Below are positions 11,822 to 12,238 of a stretch of 12,238 nt of DNA, piece after piece. Position 1 is the stretch's first letter. Every line of letters begins with the position of its first letter. The notes under the pieces are model-generated. The model was not told the DNA's origin, ran no database searches, and saw only the letters and a list, made by a program, of their open reading frames with translations. Location: the NCBI GenBank assembly GCA_038253825.1, contig JBBSGT010000035.1, positions 1 to 12,238 of the forward strand. Direction: 5' to 3'. The position numbers were made by a program, and so were the translations under genes. Source of the stretch: JACDET01 sp038253825 (lineage in GTDB: Bacteria > Patescibacteriota > Microgenomatia > Levybacterales > UBA12049).

Positions 11822-12238
11822 CTAAGCTGCTGCGGACAGTTCTGCAATTGTCTTGCCAGCGTAATTTTTTCCCAAAATAACCGCATGATTAAGAAGATTT
11901 GAGGGTAAATAAGGCTGAAACTTTGCATCGACTTCTTCGCGAACTCTATCTTCTGGCCATGCTTTTTTATAAGGTCTTTCTGTTGATAATGCATCTATTA
12001 CATCTGCAAGAGCAACTATGGCTCGCTCACATAGCAACTCTTGATCAGGGTCCTCCCGCCGAGTTCTTCGTGGGTATGATCTATCACCTTGAAATTCATG
12101 ATGCGTTACAATTAATTTTGCCACTTTAGGTTCCTCACCCCATGTTCTGTTAAATCCTTCTCGCGGATGGGTTTGCATTGCAGTGAACTCATCATCTGTT
12201 AACTGATCTTGTTTATTAAGAATTTGTGCGGTAATAAG
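11822..12238 (-). CDS. HD-GYP-type metal-dependent phosphohydrolase domain (5' partial)
   Basis: The frame stays open to the right edge of the window, so 138 C-terminal residues are seen and the start lies outside. The visible part reads ILNKQDQLTDDEFTAMQTHP, then THHEFQGDRSYP, then ADVIDALSTERPYKKAWPED. This is the order and spacing of HD-GYP domains, which hydrolyse cyclic di-GMP or related nucleotides. The GYP triplet itself is SYP, and the loop after it (RRTRREDPDQELL) is unusually charged, so cyclic-di-GMP activity is not assured. The first HD metal motif should be upstream, beyond the window. The ATG at 12178 is internal to the domain and is not the real start. Confidence 0.75.
   Translation of the reverse strand, partial: LITAQILNKQDQLTDDEFTAMQTHPREGFNRTWGEEPKVAKLIVTHHEFQGDRSYPRRTRREDPDQELLCERAIVALADVIDALSTERPYKKAWPEDRVREEVDAKFQPYLPSNLLNHAVILGKNYAGKTIAELSAAA

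Noticed and set aside
1..12238. CRISPR array, tRNA, rRNA, integration site or direct-repeat array
   Set aside because: I saw no regularly spaced repeats, no tRNA-like or rRNA-like sequence, and no paired terminal repeats around the transposase remnants.

Overview
This 12.2 kb window is bacterial, AT-rich and gene-dense, and uses the standard bacterial code: UGA ends the DUF1361 gene and the IS30-type transposase remnant, which argues against a UGA=Gly lineage. The gene set is a LytR_C-domain membrane protein, a LapA-domain protein, DUF1361, GlsB/YeaQ, a SemiSWEET, an archaeal/Thermotoga-length S-adenosylhomocysteine hydrolase, DinB and an exporter-type ABC protein. Together with small proteins and very short intergenic gaps, this suggests a Candidate Phyla Radiation (Patescibacteria) genome, perhaps Microgenomates-like. 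That placement is inferred from gene content alone.

Positions 1-3450 look like an accessory region. It starts with the C-terminal end of an IS30-type transposase, followed by an unrecognised 420-aa gene behind a near-consensus promoter. An IS5-like DDE transposase remnant lies on the opposite strand. Next come a DUF1653 protein, a hicB-hicA toxin-antitoxin pair, the 3' part of a ribbon-helix-helix (CopG/BrnA-like) antitoxin gene abutting hicA, a GlsB/YeaQ-type membrane protein, two hairpins and a doubtful small ORF.

Positions 3487-12238 look like ordinary chromosome. A SemiSWEET transporter converges on a minus-strand operon of a PfkB-family kinase followed by S-adenosylhomocysteine hydrolase. 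The hydrolase releases adenosine, and the kinase is a good candidate to phosphorylate it. Divergent from that operon are DUF1361, the LytR_C protein, a tRNA-dihydrouridine synthase and a LapA-domain protein. DinB (minus) and an ABC exporter (plus) diverge from a 50-nt shared promoter region. The window ends with a 52-aa minus-strand ORF and a 5'-truncated HD-GYP-type protein.

The most consistent signal is regulatory. For nine genes a -10-like hexamer lies only 6-8 nt before the chosen ATG, so transcription would begin at or next to the start codon (leaderless mRNA). These genes show no convincing Shine-Dalgarno sequence. The one clear exception is the GlsB/YeaQ gene, which has a strong Shine-Dalgarno sequence and a 5' leader with a perfect 9-bp hairpin. 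I see no CRISPR array, tRNA, rRNA or complete insertion sequence, and no clear undescribed multi-gene system.
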